A stretch of DNA of 64,000 nucleotides from BRH-c25 sp964619815 (GCA_964619815.1 CAZUGK010000002.1:1-64000); one strand, 5' to 3'. Shown: positions 25,932-34,027, counted from the first letter of the stretch. Numbers and translations are program-made. Notes: generated by a model from the letters alone, not told the origin.

Positions 25932-26693
25932 ATGCTAAACCTATCTTTGAACATTGAACCGGTTTTGACCGATATAGATTTTTACGACAGGATTAAAGTC
26001 GCTGCTGAGCTTGGCTTCAGTGCGATCGAATTTTGGGATTCTGAGGTTAAGGATGTAAAAAAGCTTGGGAGAATTGCCAGAGAAAGCAATGTCAAGGTAG
26101 CAATGTGCACGATTAACGGGATCTTCAAATACGTGCTTGACCAGCCTTATCCTCTGCTTTTGAAAGCGGTTAATCAAACGATAGATCTTATGAAGGAAAT
26201 GGACTGCGGTTCCATGATCATATTTTCAGGGAATGCTGAGGGCAAATCCGATTCCCAGAAAAACATCATTATTGAGAATCTTAAAAGACTTGCGGAAGTG
26301 GCAGAAAAGGAAGATGTGATGATCAATATCGAGCCGTTGAATTCCATCGTGGAGTGCAAGGGACATTACCTTGATTCACAATACAAGGGCTTTGAAATCA
26401 TCAAATGCGTAAACAGTCCTTTTATCAAAATGGTATATGACGTATACCATATCCAAGTTATGGAGGGCAATATCATAGATTCAATCAAGAGAAATATAGA
26501 CTCAATCAGCCATTTCCATTCGGCAGGCGTGCCGGGCAGAAACGAACTGTTCCTGGGTGAAAACGATTACTGCAATATTATGAAGGCGGCTGAGGACGCG
26601 GGCTACAGCGGATATTTCGGTGTTGAGTACTGGCCATCCTATGAGGATCACATGAAATCGCTGAAAGAAGTGCTGCAATATCTTAGGAAATAG
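25932..26693 (+). CDS. Hydroxypyruvate-isomerase-like sugar isomerase/epimerase (TIM barrel)
   Basis: This 253-residue AP-endonuclease-2-type TIM barrel has the Hyi/OtnI pattern: NIEPLNSIV, MVYDVYHIQVMEGN, HFHSAGVPGRNEL and GYFGVEYWP, giving Glu, Asp, His and Glu metal or catalytic residues. Relatives isomerise hydroxypyruvate or 2-oxo-tetronates, so a short aldose/ketose-type interconversion is expected. The gene follows the importer, which suggests an early step of catabolism. Its stop codon lies inside repeat R2. Confidence 0.85.
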   Translation: MLNLSLNIEPVLTDIDFYDRIKVAAELGFSAIEFWDSEVKDVKKLGRIARESNVKVAMCTINGIFKYVLDQPYPLLLKAVNQTIDLMKEMDCGSMIIFSGNAEGKSDSQKNIIIENLKRLAEVAEKEDVMINIEPLNSIVECKGHYLDSQYKGFEIIKCVNSPFIKMVYDVYHIQVMEGNIIDSIKRNIDSISHFHSAGVPGRNELFLGENDYCNIMKAAEDAGYSGYFGVEYWPSYEDHMKSLKEVLQYLRK

Positions 26694-26780
26694 CGAGGCG
26701 TTAACGTCACACGCCTCGATATAACGCACAGATGTAAGAAAATTTTCTACAGTCGAAAATTTTCTACTTAAGCGTTAGAA
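26687..26780 (+). repeat. 94-bp structured repeat (family R2), copy B
   Basis: This is the same length as, and nearly identical to, 13677-13770. It has a CGAGGCG/CGCCTCG hairpin and the AGAAAATTTTCT palindromes, and it includes the stop codon of the preceding gene. Confidence 0.8.
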
Positions 26781-26792
26781 CAGGAGGAAACT

Positions 26793-27845
26793 ATGAAAAT
26801 CATTGGTATCGGAGACCTTTTAATACCTGAAACCTACATAAAGAAAGGCTTTTCGGCGCTTGAAGCCTACGGAGCCCAGGTAAGCACAGTGCAGTGGGAA
26901 CTGAATAGCTACGAGGAGCTGCAGAATATTAACCTCATGGTCGAAAAAGGGGGAAGCGAAGCTTATGAGCCTCCCCAGTACATTCTTGATGCTGTAGAGC
27001 AGGCAGATATTATAATAACCCAATTCTGCACGATCACCAAAAGGGTGATGGATCACTGTAAAAACCTCAGGGCAATCGGCATCCTGAGAGGCGGTGTGGA
27101 AAATGTAAATATACAATATGCCGATGAAAAGGGTATTGCAGTATTCAATACACCGGGCAGGAATGCAAATGCGGTGGCTGACTTTACTGTAGGCCTTCTG
27201 ATTTCAGAGTGCAGAAACATAGCAAAAAGCCATATGGAAATGAAGCAGGGCAATTGGGTAAGGGACTTTTCCAATAAAGCTTCCGTCCCTGATCTTATGG
27301 ATAAGACAGTTGGCATAATCGGCCTGGGTGAAATAGGCCGAAAGGTTGCAAAAAGGCTTTTGAGTTTCGATATGAAGGTGATCGCTTATGAGCCCTATGC
27401 CAAGGACGGTTTTGACGGTGTAAGGCTGGTTGGGTTGGAAGAGCTGATGGAAGAATCGGACTTTGTTTCCGTTCATGCGAGGCTGACCAAGGAAACAGAG
27501 AAGCTGATCAGCGAAGAGTTGATCGGCAGAATGAAGCCTACGGCTTATTTCATCAACACCTCTCGGTCCGGTCTTGTAGATGAAGAGGCTTTATATCAGG
27601 CGTTGAAGGAAAAGCGTATTGCCGGAGCTGCATTGGACGTTTTCAACGTAGAGCCTCCGGGAAAGGATTATCCAATCGTTACGCTGGATAATGTAACGAT
27701 AACACCTCATATGGCAGGGGGGACCGTTGACGCATTTTTGAACTCTCCCAAGCTTCTGGCTGAAGATATGGCCAGCTTGTGGAAAAATGAAGTGCCGAGA
27801 TTCGTCTACAATAAGGAAACCTTCGCAAGAGATTGGAAAAGGTAA
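26793..27845 (+). CDS. D-isomer-specific 2-hydroxyacid dehydrogenase
   Basis: This 350-residue protein has the family pattern: NTPGRNANAVADFTVGLL, the NAD loop GIIGLGEIGRKVAKRL, FINTSRSGLVDE with Arg, GAALDVFNVEP with Glu, and the catalytic His in ITPHMAGGT. It resembles phosphoglycerate dehydrogenase-like enzymes without the ACT regulatory domain. Next to a Hyi-type isomerase it may interconvert a hydroxy acid and keto acid derived from the imported compound. Substrate unknown. Confidence 0.87.
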   Translation: MKIIGIGDLLIPETYIKKGFSALEAYGAQVSTVQWELNSYEELQNINLMVEKGGSEAYEPPQYILDAVEQADIIITQFCTITKRVMDHCKNLRAIGILRGGVENVNIQYADEKGIAVFNTPGRNANAVADFTVGLLISECRNIAKSHMEMKQGNWVRDFSNKASVPDLMDKTVGIIGLGEIGRKVAKRLLSFDMKVIAYEPYAKDGFDGVRLVGLEELMEESDFVSVHARLTKETEKLISEELIGRMKPTAYFINTSRSGLVDEEALYQALKEKRIAGAALDVFNVEPPGKDYPIVTLDNVTITPHMAGGTVDAFLNSPKLLAEDMASLWKNEVPRFVYNKETFARDWKR

Positions 27846-27863
27846 AGCTTAAGGAGGGTTAGA

Positions 27864-28097
27864 ATGAAAATCAAGGATATCAATAATGTCAGCAGGTTTT
27901 TGGAAGTTGTATGCAATTGCAAGGGGAATGTTGAGCTGGTAACCAGCCAGGGCGACAGGCTCAATTTGAAATCAAAGCTTTGTGCTTGCACTTCTCTGAC
28001 TAATTACCTGAGTGAAGCAAAAATGGACGATATAGAAATAATACTGCATGACCCTGATGACTTTAAAATGTTGACTGAGTTCCTGATAAGAGGCTAG
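27864..28097 (+). CDS. Small HPr-like protein of unknown function
   Basis: This 77-residue protein begins MKIKDINNVSRFLEVV and has NVELVTSQGDRLNLKSKLCAC followed by a short helix and IEIILHDP. The order and spacing resemble the HPr fold, in which a helix follows the 'VDAKSI' turn, but I see no phosphorylatable His or Ser in the usual places. Two cysteines sit in CNC and two in LCAC. AAGGAGGG precedes the ATG. It is encoded between a dehydrogenase and the second aldolase; its function is not known to me. Confidence 0.6.
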   Translation: MKIKDINNVSRFLEVVCNCKGNVELVTSQGDRLNLKSKLCACTSLTNYLSEAKMDDIEIILHDPDDFKMLTEFLIRG

Positions 28098-28152
28098 CAC
28101 TAATTCCTTACAAGTTTTAAGTGTTACAGATCACTGGAGAGAAGGGATAATT

Positions 28153-28890
28153 GTGGATTTGAATCAAATTGATAAAATCGTTAAGGAAGTTGTACAGGAA
28201 ACCATAAAGAATAACAATCCGGGTACTGGACGGGACGCATATGATGAAAAACTGGCGGCGGCTATGGAGCATTCCATGATAAGGCCGGATGCGACGCCTG
28301 ACATGGTGAAGCAGTTTTGTGAAGAAGCCGTCAAATACCGTTTCCGGAATGTTTCTCTGGCACCTTGCTATGTGGCAATGGCTGCCGCACAGCTCAAGGG
28401 TACGGGTGTCAGGGTATCCACAGCAGTATGCTTTCCCATGGGGATTGCTTCGACTGAAACGAAGGTGTTTGAAACCAACGAAGTCATAAACAATGGAGCC
28501 TCTGAGATTGATCTGCCTTTAAACGTAGGCCTTGTAAAAGCCGGTGAATTCAGAGCAGTCAGAGAAGAGATAGCGGCTGTAGTCAAGGCATCGACCAAAA
28601 GGGCATTGATCAAAGTAGTGGTGGATCTGGGGCAGCTCACGGAAGAGGAACAGATCAAAGTAGCTGTCACTGCAAAAATAGCCGGAGCAGATTTTTTGAA
28701 GATCGCTGCAACTACGAGACCTACAGGTGTAAATGCCGAAGATATGAAATTTTTCAGACAAATTATAGGTCCGGAGATGGGACTTAAGGCTGACGGAGGC
28801 ATCAAGGACCGCAAAACGGCACAATCAGTTATAGAAGCCGGAGGGACGACGATAGGGGCAAGCGGATCGGTAAAAATTGTTACCGCCTAG
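28153..28890 (+). CDS. Second DeoC-family aldolase with N-terminal encapsulation helix
   Basis: This encodes 245 residues starting from GTG. The DeoC fold is kept: likely Schiff-base Lys183 in GADFLKIAATTRPTG and Lys212 in GLKADGGIKD. The family's KTSTG motif has become KIAAT, so the substrate pocket probably differs from true deoxyribose-phosphate aldolase and from the first copy. Residues 1-20 (LNQIDKIVKEVVQETIKN) form an amphipathic helix followed by a Gly/Pro linker, matching the helix of the first DeoC and of PduL. This suggests delivery to the same shell although the gene lies 12 kb away in the importer operon. Confidence 0.85.
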   Translation: MDLNQIDKIVKEVVQETIKNNNPGTGRDAYDEKLAAAMEHSMIRPDATPDMVKQFCEEAVKYRFRNVSLAPCYVAMAAAQLKGTGVRVSTAVCFPMGIASTETKVFETNEVINNGASEIDLPLNVGLVKAGEFRAVREEIAAVVKASTKRALIKVVVDLGQLTEEEQIKVAVTAKIAGADFLKIAATTRPTGVNAEDMKFFRQIIGPEMGLKADGGIKDRKTAQSVIEAGGTTIGASGSVKIVTA

Positions 28891-28902
28891 AGTGGAGTAC
28901 TT

Positions 28903-29664
28903 ATGGAACTGGATTTGAAGGGTAAAACAGCATTTGTCACAGGAGGCACCCGCGGACTGGGAAGAGCAATCTGTTTCGCGCTTGCTGCCGAAGGCGTGAA
29001 CTTGGCCGTAAACTACCGGAATGACGAGCACATGGCAAAGAGCCTGACAGCGGAGCTGATGGACAAGTTCGGTGTTAAGGCTATAACGGTGTTTGGAGAT
29101 GTGTCATCGGAAGACCAGGTGCGTAATATGTTTGATGAAACAGTATCGCACTTTGCAGAGATTGATATATTGGCTAACAATGCTGGAATATGTCCCGTCA
29201 ATATGATAAAGGACATGTCCCTGGAAGAGTGGAATAGGGTAATCTCAATCAATTTAACAGGAACCTTCATAACCTGCAGGGAAATGGTAAATCGGCTTAT
29301 TGAACAAAAACTTGGCGGAAGCATAATCAATATTGTCTCACAGGCAGCCTACAACGGCTCAAGATCAGGAAAATCCCACTATGCTGCCAGTAAGGGAGGG
29401 GTAGTGTCCTTTACTCATTCCCTTGCAAAGGAGGTTGCGCAATACCGTATCAGGGTGAATGGTGTGGCTCCCGGGATGGTATATACCGATATGGTAAGTG
29501 ATACATTGGACAGGAATATCAATAACTATATGAAAGAGATCCCGATCGGAAGAATTGCGGAAGCCGAAGAGGTTGCGAAAGCAGTCGTATTCCTGGCATC
29601 TGAAGCCTCAAGCTATATCACGGGTTCTGTTATGGATGTCAGCGGAGGGATAATCGGTGTCTAA
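28903..29664 (+). CDS. SDR-family oxidoreductase, end of the importer operon
   Basis: This 253-residue classical SDR has VTGGTRGLGRA, LANNAGIC, IVSQAAY, catalytic YAASKGG and DVSGG. NYRND after beta-2 suggests NADP or mixed cofactor use. It is similar to the SDR at 19054, so the two are probably duplicates with related substrates. It ends the importer operon, followed by a terminator. Confidence 0.85.
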   Translation: MELDLKGKTAFVTGGTRGLGRAICFALAAEGVNLAVNYRNDEHMAKSLTAELMDKFGVKAITVFGDVSSEDQVRNMFDETVSHFAEIDILANNAGICPVNMIKDMSLEEWNRVISINLTGTFITCREMVNRLIEQKLGGSIINIVSQAAYNGSRSGKSHYAASKGGVVSFTHSLAKEVAQYRIRVNGVAPGMVYTDMVSDTLDRNINNYMKEIPIGRIAEAEEVAKAVVFLASEASSYITGSVMDVSGGIIGV

Positions 29665-29679
29665 AGTACAATCAGACTA

Positions 29680-29707
29680 GGACTATGATTCCATAGTCTG
29701 TTTTTTT
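29680..29707 (+). terminator. Rho-independent terminator of the importer operon
   Basis: GACTATG pairs with CATAGTC around ATTC, followed by seven T. Confidence 0.85.
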
Positions 29708-29802
29708 GTGTAAGAATATTACTGTTCACAGTTATGTTAAATGTGTACTTGTGATAAGAAATGAGGAATGAAATATTTGTGAGGAGCATGGATTCATAAT
29801 TA

Positions 29803-29832
29803 TTGACTTATATTTATCAAATGGCATATAAT
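29803..29832 (+). promoter_or_regulatory. Promoter of the vgb leader transcript
   Basis: TTGACT (29803-29808), an 18-base spacer and TATAAT (29827-29832). It would start an RNA about 330 bases ahead of the vgb coding region. Confidence 0.65.
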
Positions 29833-29880
29833 CTAGATGCTAATAAATTTAACCGAAAAATTATGAGGTGATTAGTTCAA

Positions 29881-29892
29881 ATGATCATATAA
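29881..29892 (+). CDS. Putative leader mini-ORF (Met-Ile-Ile)
   Basis: GAGGTGA is followed 9 bases later by ATG ATC ATA TAA. The ORF lies exactly on the 5' arm of the leader hairpin, where ribosome occupancy would change folding. Translation is not shown. Confidence 0.4.
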   Translation: MII

Positions 29893-30098
29893 TCTTATTC
29901 GATTTTTAGAATTTATAGTAGTATAGTTAAGTTCGGACATATCTCCACTGCGGGGATATGTTATTTGAACTGGTTTAAACTACTATAAGTTTTGGATAAG
30001 ATTATATCTGTATCATATATTTGACCTTATATTGAGTACGACTGACTGTTTTTTTAAAAATAGTTGTTTTTACTCTAATTCTATAACATGATACATAT

Positions 30099-30139
30099 AA
30101 CCTTTCCGAAACTTTATAGTCAGGAAAGGTTTTTGTTTT
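30099..30139 (+). terminator. Leader terminator before vgb
   Basis: AACCTTTCC pairs with GGAAAGGTT around a 15-base loop, followed by TTTTTGTTTT. It lies upstream of the gene, as in attenuators. Confidence 0.75.
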
Positions 30140-30166
30140 ATTTAAATATGAAAGGGTGATAACCAT

Positions 30167-31051
30167 ATGAATATAAAGATAAATGAATTCAGTCTTCCAG
30201 CGAAGAAAGCAGGACCATATGGAATTACTTCAGGCTCTGATGGAGCCGTATGGTTTACTGAAAATGGTGGTAATAAAATAGGAAAAATTTTAATAACAGG
30301 TGCGATTACTGAATATTCGGTTACAACTCCGGATGCAGGAATTTCTTGCATAACAAAAGGAAATGATAGTGCCTTGTGGTTCACAGAATACAAGGCAAAC
30401 AAGATAGGAAAAATTACAAAAGAGGGTAAGGTTACAGAATATAATGTCCCTACGGCGAATGCGGGACCGTATGGGATAACCATAGGTCCTGATGGCGCAA
30501 TATGGTTTACAGAGCTTACTGGTAATAAAATTGGAAGAATTGCTGCTAGCGGAGAAATTAGTGAATATAATGTCCCTACGCCAGGTTCGTTTCCTTCAAT
30601 GATTATAGCGGGATCTGATGAAGCACTTTGGTTCACAGAGAATCAAAGCAACAGGATAGGGAGAATTACTATATCCGGGGCTATAACTGAGTTTAATATA
30701 CCTACTCCAGCCTCCGGACCGGTTGGAATTTGCAGAGGGACTGACGGGTGCCTATGGTTTGCAGAAATAATGGGGAACAAAATAGGTAGAATCACTATAT
30801 CGGGTGAATTCTTTGAATATCCGCTGCCAACGGAAAATGCAAAGCCACATGCAATCATATCAGGTAAAGAAGGAGATGTTTGGTTTACGGAGTGGGGAAG
30901 CAATCAGATTGGCAGGATTACATCATGCGGAGAGATAACGGAGTATCAAATCCCCACGATAGGCGCGGAGCCTCATGGTCTTGTACTTGGTCCGGACGGA
31001 GCAATATGGTTTACTGAAGAGTCTGGCAAAATAGGTCAGTTAATTTACTGA
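30167..31051 (+). CDS. vgb: Virginiamycin B lyase-like protein (streptogramin B inactivation)
   Basis: This 294-residue seven-bladed propeller is built of repeats with the pattern GPYGIT..DGAxWFTE..GNKIGRI..G.ITEY. Sequence around SDEALWFTENQSNRIGRIT and TPASGPVGI closely matches my memory of staphylococcal Vgb, which opens the lactone ring of type B streptogramins without hydrolysis. The His and Glu of that active site appear to have counterparts in KPHAIIS and WFTEW. The gene starts at ATG after AAAGGGTGAT and sits behind an attenuator-like leader, which supports a real resistance function. Confidence 0.85.
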   Translation: MNIKINEFSLPAKKAGPYGITSGSDGAVWFTENGGNKIGKILITGAITEYSVTTPDAGISCITKGNDSALWFTEYKANKIGKITKEGKVTEYNVPTANAGPYGITIGPDGAIWFTELTGNKIGRIAASGEISEYNVPTPGSFPSMIIAGSDEALWFTENQSNRIGRITISGAITEFNIPTPASGPVGICRGTDGCLWFAEIMGNKIGRITISGEFFEYPLPTENAKPHAIISGKEGDVWFTEWGSNQIGRITSCGEITEYQIPTIGAEPHGLVLGPDGAIWFTEESGKIGQLIY

Positions 31052-31104
31052 TATCTAATTTCACATTTTATGTGTTGCTTTAGAATGTTAGAAGGGAAAT
31101 AGAA

Positions 31105-31926
31105 ATGAGAGATATTAAAGATATTCCTGATAAGATAACTGATTCACTAAAAAACATAAAAGGGCTTGAGGCAATCGTGCTTGGCGGTTCTCGTGCGAGA
31201 GGTACTGACAGTTCTGATTCTGATATTGACATCGGTTTATATTATGACAAGGAGACAATCGACTTGTCTCTATTAGAAAAGAAAGTGCAGGAACTGGATC
31301 AAGAACATAGAGAAAACCTTCTTGCAAAGCCCGGAGAGTGGGGGAAATGGGTAGATGGCGGCTGTTGGCTTATGATTGATGATTTACCTGTTGACTTCAT
31401 TTTACGAGATGTAAGTCGGGTAGAAAAAGCGATTCAGGAGTGTCGGAAAGGAATTGTCACTCCACATTATCAAACTGGGCATCCACATGCCTATTTTAAC
31501 GTAATGTATATGGGTGAATTGGCGGTCAGTAAGTTACTATGGAATAAGGGCGATGAAATACGCAGACTGAAAAGCATTGCAGAAGATTATCCGGCAAAAT
31601 TAAGGAAAGAGATCATTCATCTTTTTTCTTTTGAGGCCGGTTTCTCACTGATGCTCGCTGAGAAGAATGTTGCCAGAGACGATGTCTTTTATGTGGTAGC
31701 TCACCTTGTTCGTTCGATATCTGCATTGAATCAAGTGCTCTTTGCATTAAATGAACAATACTGCATCAATGAGAAAAAAGCAGTGAAGATGATTGATACA
31801 TTTAATATTCATCCTGATAGTTATAAAAACAAGGTGGATGCAATTTTTTCTTTTGCTGGCACTGATTTGTCAGGTGCATGCAACCATCTGAAAGAATTAA
31901 TAAACGAAGTAAACGGATTGCTTTAG
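31105..31926 (+). CDS. Nucleotidyltransferase-domain protein (possible antibiotic-modifying type)
   Basis: This encodes 273 residues. The N-terminal polymerase-beta-type nucleotidyltransferase motif is VLGGSRARGTDSSDSDIDIG, with Asp-x-Asp metal ligands and a third Asp likely in LPVDFILRD. The C-terminal half is helical, like the substrate-binding helical domain of aminoglycoside or lincosamide nucleotidyltransferases. It follows a vgb-type gene by 53 bases, which suggests, but does not prove, a resistance role. Confidence 0.7.
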   Translation: MRDIKDIPDKITDSLKNIKGLEAIVLGGSRARGTDSSDSDIDIGLYYDKETIDLSLLEKKVQELDQEHRENLLAKPGEWGKWVDGGCWLMIDDLPVDFILRDVSRVEKAIQECRKGIVTPHYQTGHPHAYFNVMYMGELAVSKLLWNKGDEIRRLKSIAEDYPAKLRKEIIHLFSFEAGFSLMLAEKNVARDDVFYVVAHLVRSISALNQVLFALNEQYCINEKKAVKMIDTFNIHPDSYKNKVDAIFSFAGTDLSGACNHLKELINEVNGLL

Positions 31927-31954
31927 AATAATAAGGGGAAATTTTATTTGAAAT

Positions 31955-31990
31955 AAAAAAAAATCCCACCAAATATATGGTGGGATTTTA
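31955..31990. terminator. Bidirectional terminator between convergent genes
   Basis: AAAATCCCACC pairs with GGTGGGATTTT, with an A-run on one side and T-rich sequence on the other. Confidence 0.88.
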
Positions 31991-31996
31991 AAAGGC

Positions 31997-33574
31997 TTAA
32001 TCAGCCATCTCAACAGAAATATTAGAAACTATTTCGCCATCTGGTCTTGCACCAAAAAATCTATTTAAAGTGATGACAGCAATCATGAAGAGACTTATGC
32101 AGACGATCATTGGAATAACAGGATTATTTAAAATTCCAGTGACAATATAAGCGGCTGCCGCTACCAATGCACAGGTCACGGAATAAGGAATTTGTGTATT
32201 GATATGGTCTATATGACGAATGTTTGCACCGACTGAGGATAGAATGGCTGTGTCTGCCAATGGAGAGCAATGGTTACCAAAGCCTCCCCCGCCAATAACT
32301 GCAGCGATACAAGCATAAACATCAATATTCATTGTAACCGCTAAAGGTATTGCAACGGGTAACATAATGGCATAGGTTCCCCATGTTGCGCCAGTTGCAA
32401 ATGTCATGACACATGAGAAGATAAACACGATAACAGGTACAAGAAAGGCTGGAACTGAGCTGCTGAACAATGATGCAACATAGGCCCCTGTACCCAATTC
32501 ATCACAAATACCACCGATAGACCAAGCAAAGGCAAGCAATAGCAATACAAAGACCATAGATTTTGCACCTATTGTAAACGCTTGAATAGAGTCTTTGATT
32601 GAAGATAGCCTTCTGATTTTATATAAGCTGATTGCAAAGATATTTGTTAATGCAATTGCATAGATTAATGCCAATGTGCCACACATATTGTTAACGGCAT
32701 GCATAAAGTCAAACCGTGTATCTGAATTAAAAAATCCACCAGTATAAAGCATAAAAATGAATGCACCAGAAACCAACAAAATAATCGGTAATATTAAATC
32801 AATAACTTTGCCCTCGGCTGGAGTAATGGATGAAAAATCATCTTCATCTTCACAACCGCCGCAAAATGTCTGATCACATAGTTTCCCAGTTTCCATTGTT
32901 CGTTTTTCCGCTTTGGCCATTGGGCCATAATCAAGGGATAAAAAGACAACTACTCCTACCATGATGATTGAGAGCCAAGCATAGAAATTGTACGGAACAG
33001 AATAAAGAAAAGCTTGAAACGCATCTTGCTTAATGCCAACGTCTTTAAAACTGCTTGCAATGATAGAGGTAATAAAGGCAACCCAGCTTGAAATAGGAAC
33101 AAGTAAGCAAATTCCTACAGATGTTGAGTCGATTATGTAAGATAGTTTTTCTCGAGACACATTGAATTTGTCACTGACTGGACGCATAACAGCACCGCAA
33201 GTCAGGGCATTAAAATAATCATCAAAAAAAATCATTAAACCCATGATCCAGGCTGTGGCTTGAGCCGCTTTCCTACTATGAATTTTAGTTGCGATAAAAT
33301 CAGCAAAGGCTTTTGAACCTCCAGATATAGTTAGTAATCCAATTAAACCCCCAAGCAAGATGACAATAATAATGACTTGCATATTCCAAGGATCCGTTAG
33401 TTTTGCAAGAATGATTTCTATCATTTTTTCAAAACTACCAAGGGGCGTCCAATTAGCGATAATCAAGCAACCACCCAAAACACCAATAAACAATGATAAT
33501 AATACTTCTTTAGTAATGATTGCTAAAATAATTGTTAGCAATGGTGGAACGACTGATAAAAATCCAAAATACAT
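31997..33574 (-). CDS. NhaC-family transporter behind a glycine riboswitch
   Basis: This 525-residue integral membrane protein has about 11-12 hydrophobic segments. Family features are an FDDYFNALTCGAVMRPVSD region, PISSWVAFI, a TGATWGTYAIMLPVA helix and GGGGFGNHCSPLADTAILSS. AAAGGAGGAAG precedes the ATG. It is a paralog of the protein encoded at 50171. The NhaC family exchanges Na+ with H+ or organic anions. The gene lies behind a tandem glycine riboswitch and a sigma-54 promoter with tandem activator sites, so its job is tied to glycine; a glycine or product transporter is a reasonable inference. Confidence 0.85.
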   Translation of the reverse strand: MYFGFLSVVPPLLTIILAIITKEVLLSLFIGVLGGCLIIANWTPLGSFEKMIEIILAKLTDPWNMQVIIIVILLGGLIGLLTISGGSKAFADFIATKIHSRKAAQATAWIMGLMIFFDDYFNALTCGAVMRPVSDKFNVSREKLSYIIDSTSVGICLLVPISSWVAFITSIIASSFKDVGIKQDAFQAFLYSVPYNFYAWLSIIMVGVVVFLSLDYGPMAKAEKRTMETGKLCDQTFCGGCEDEDDFSSITPAEGKVIDLILPIILLVSGAFIFMLYTGGFFNSDTRFDFMHAVNNMCGTLALIYAIALTNIFAISLYKIRRLSSIKDSIQAFTIGAKSMVFVLLLLAFAWSIGGICDELGTGAYVASLFSSSVPAFLVPVIVFIFSCVMTFATGATWGTYAIMLPVAIPLAVTMNIDVYACIAAVIGGGGFGNHCSPLADTAILSSVGANIRHIDHINTQIPYSVTCALVAAAAYIVTGILNNPVIPMIVCISLFMIAVITLNRFFGARPDGEIVSNISVEMAD

Positions 33575-33797
33575 TTATATCTTCCTCCTTTATTTTTCTA
33601 TTATTAAACCCTATAGAAAAATAAATTAAGATGTATTCTGTTTTGTAAAGTTGATTTTATTCACCCTTCTCTCACCTCATTTCAATTAGATTTATATTTT
33701 TCTGAGAGATAATAGAAATTCAGCTTTATTATTTTGTCACTCTCAGAAGGTGTAAAAACATTTAGAAAGTTGAATGAAATATATCTTTAAAAAAGAC

Positions 33798-33845
33798 ATA
33801 AAAAACAAAGAATAAAGCAAACAACAGTTGCTATTATTCTCTGTT
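33798..33845 (-). terminator. Riboswitch terminator upstream of the minus-strand NhaC gene
   Basis: On the minus strand, AGAGAATAATAGCAA pairs with TTGCTTTATTCTT, followed by TTTTTTAT. It directly follows the second aptamer. Confidence 0.75.
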
Positions 33846-34027
33846 TGTAACCTGAGAGTTTCTTCTAATAAAGTAGGATTGCCCCTTCGGTGCTTTTATA
33901 TAGCTTTCCAGAGTTCTGTCCAAACACGGTCCTTGTGACCTGAGAATTTCGCAGTAGATAAGCAAAATATCTATTGTTTTTTCCTTCGGTGATCCATTCA
34001 GTTAGGATACTCTCCCGCATTTTTCAA
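33846..34027 (-). promoter_or_regulatory. Tandem glycine riboswitch (minus strand)
   Basis: Read on the minus strand, two aptamers each show the family core. The first starts GCGGGAGAGT, has ACCGAAGG and ends TTCTCAGGTCACAAGGACCG. The second has AACTCTGGAAAGC, GCACCGAAGGGGCAA and AAACTCTCAGG. It is about 93% identical, by eye, to the plus-strand switch at 34560. Two linked aptamers before a terminator are typical of glycine switches that permit transcription when glycine is bound. Confidence 0.95.

Larger units (their letters stand above)
29839..30139 (+). promoter_or_regulatory. Attenuator-like structured leader of the vgb gene
   Basis: A tiny ORF at 29881 lies on the 5' arm of a long hairpin (29881-30016). 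The arms ATATAATCTTAT/ATAAGATTATAT, ATAGTAGT/ACTACTAT and ACATATCTCC/GGGGATATGT nest inside one another. The 3' arm (30002-30016) can instead pair with 30087-30100, just before a terminator hairpin (30099-30139). Mutually exclusive pairing around a short ORF fits ribosome-stalling control of an antibiotic-resistance gene. This is inferred from sequence alone. Confidence 0.6.

Noticed and set aside
13677..26780. CRISPR array
   Set aside because: The repeats are two families of 94 and about 150 bp, far apart, with no short regular spacers and no cas genes.
29881..30016. Mobile MITE-like element
   Set aside because: The arms are long and inverted, but promoter, mini-ORF and terminator positions fit a leader RNA better; no target duplication is clear.
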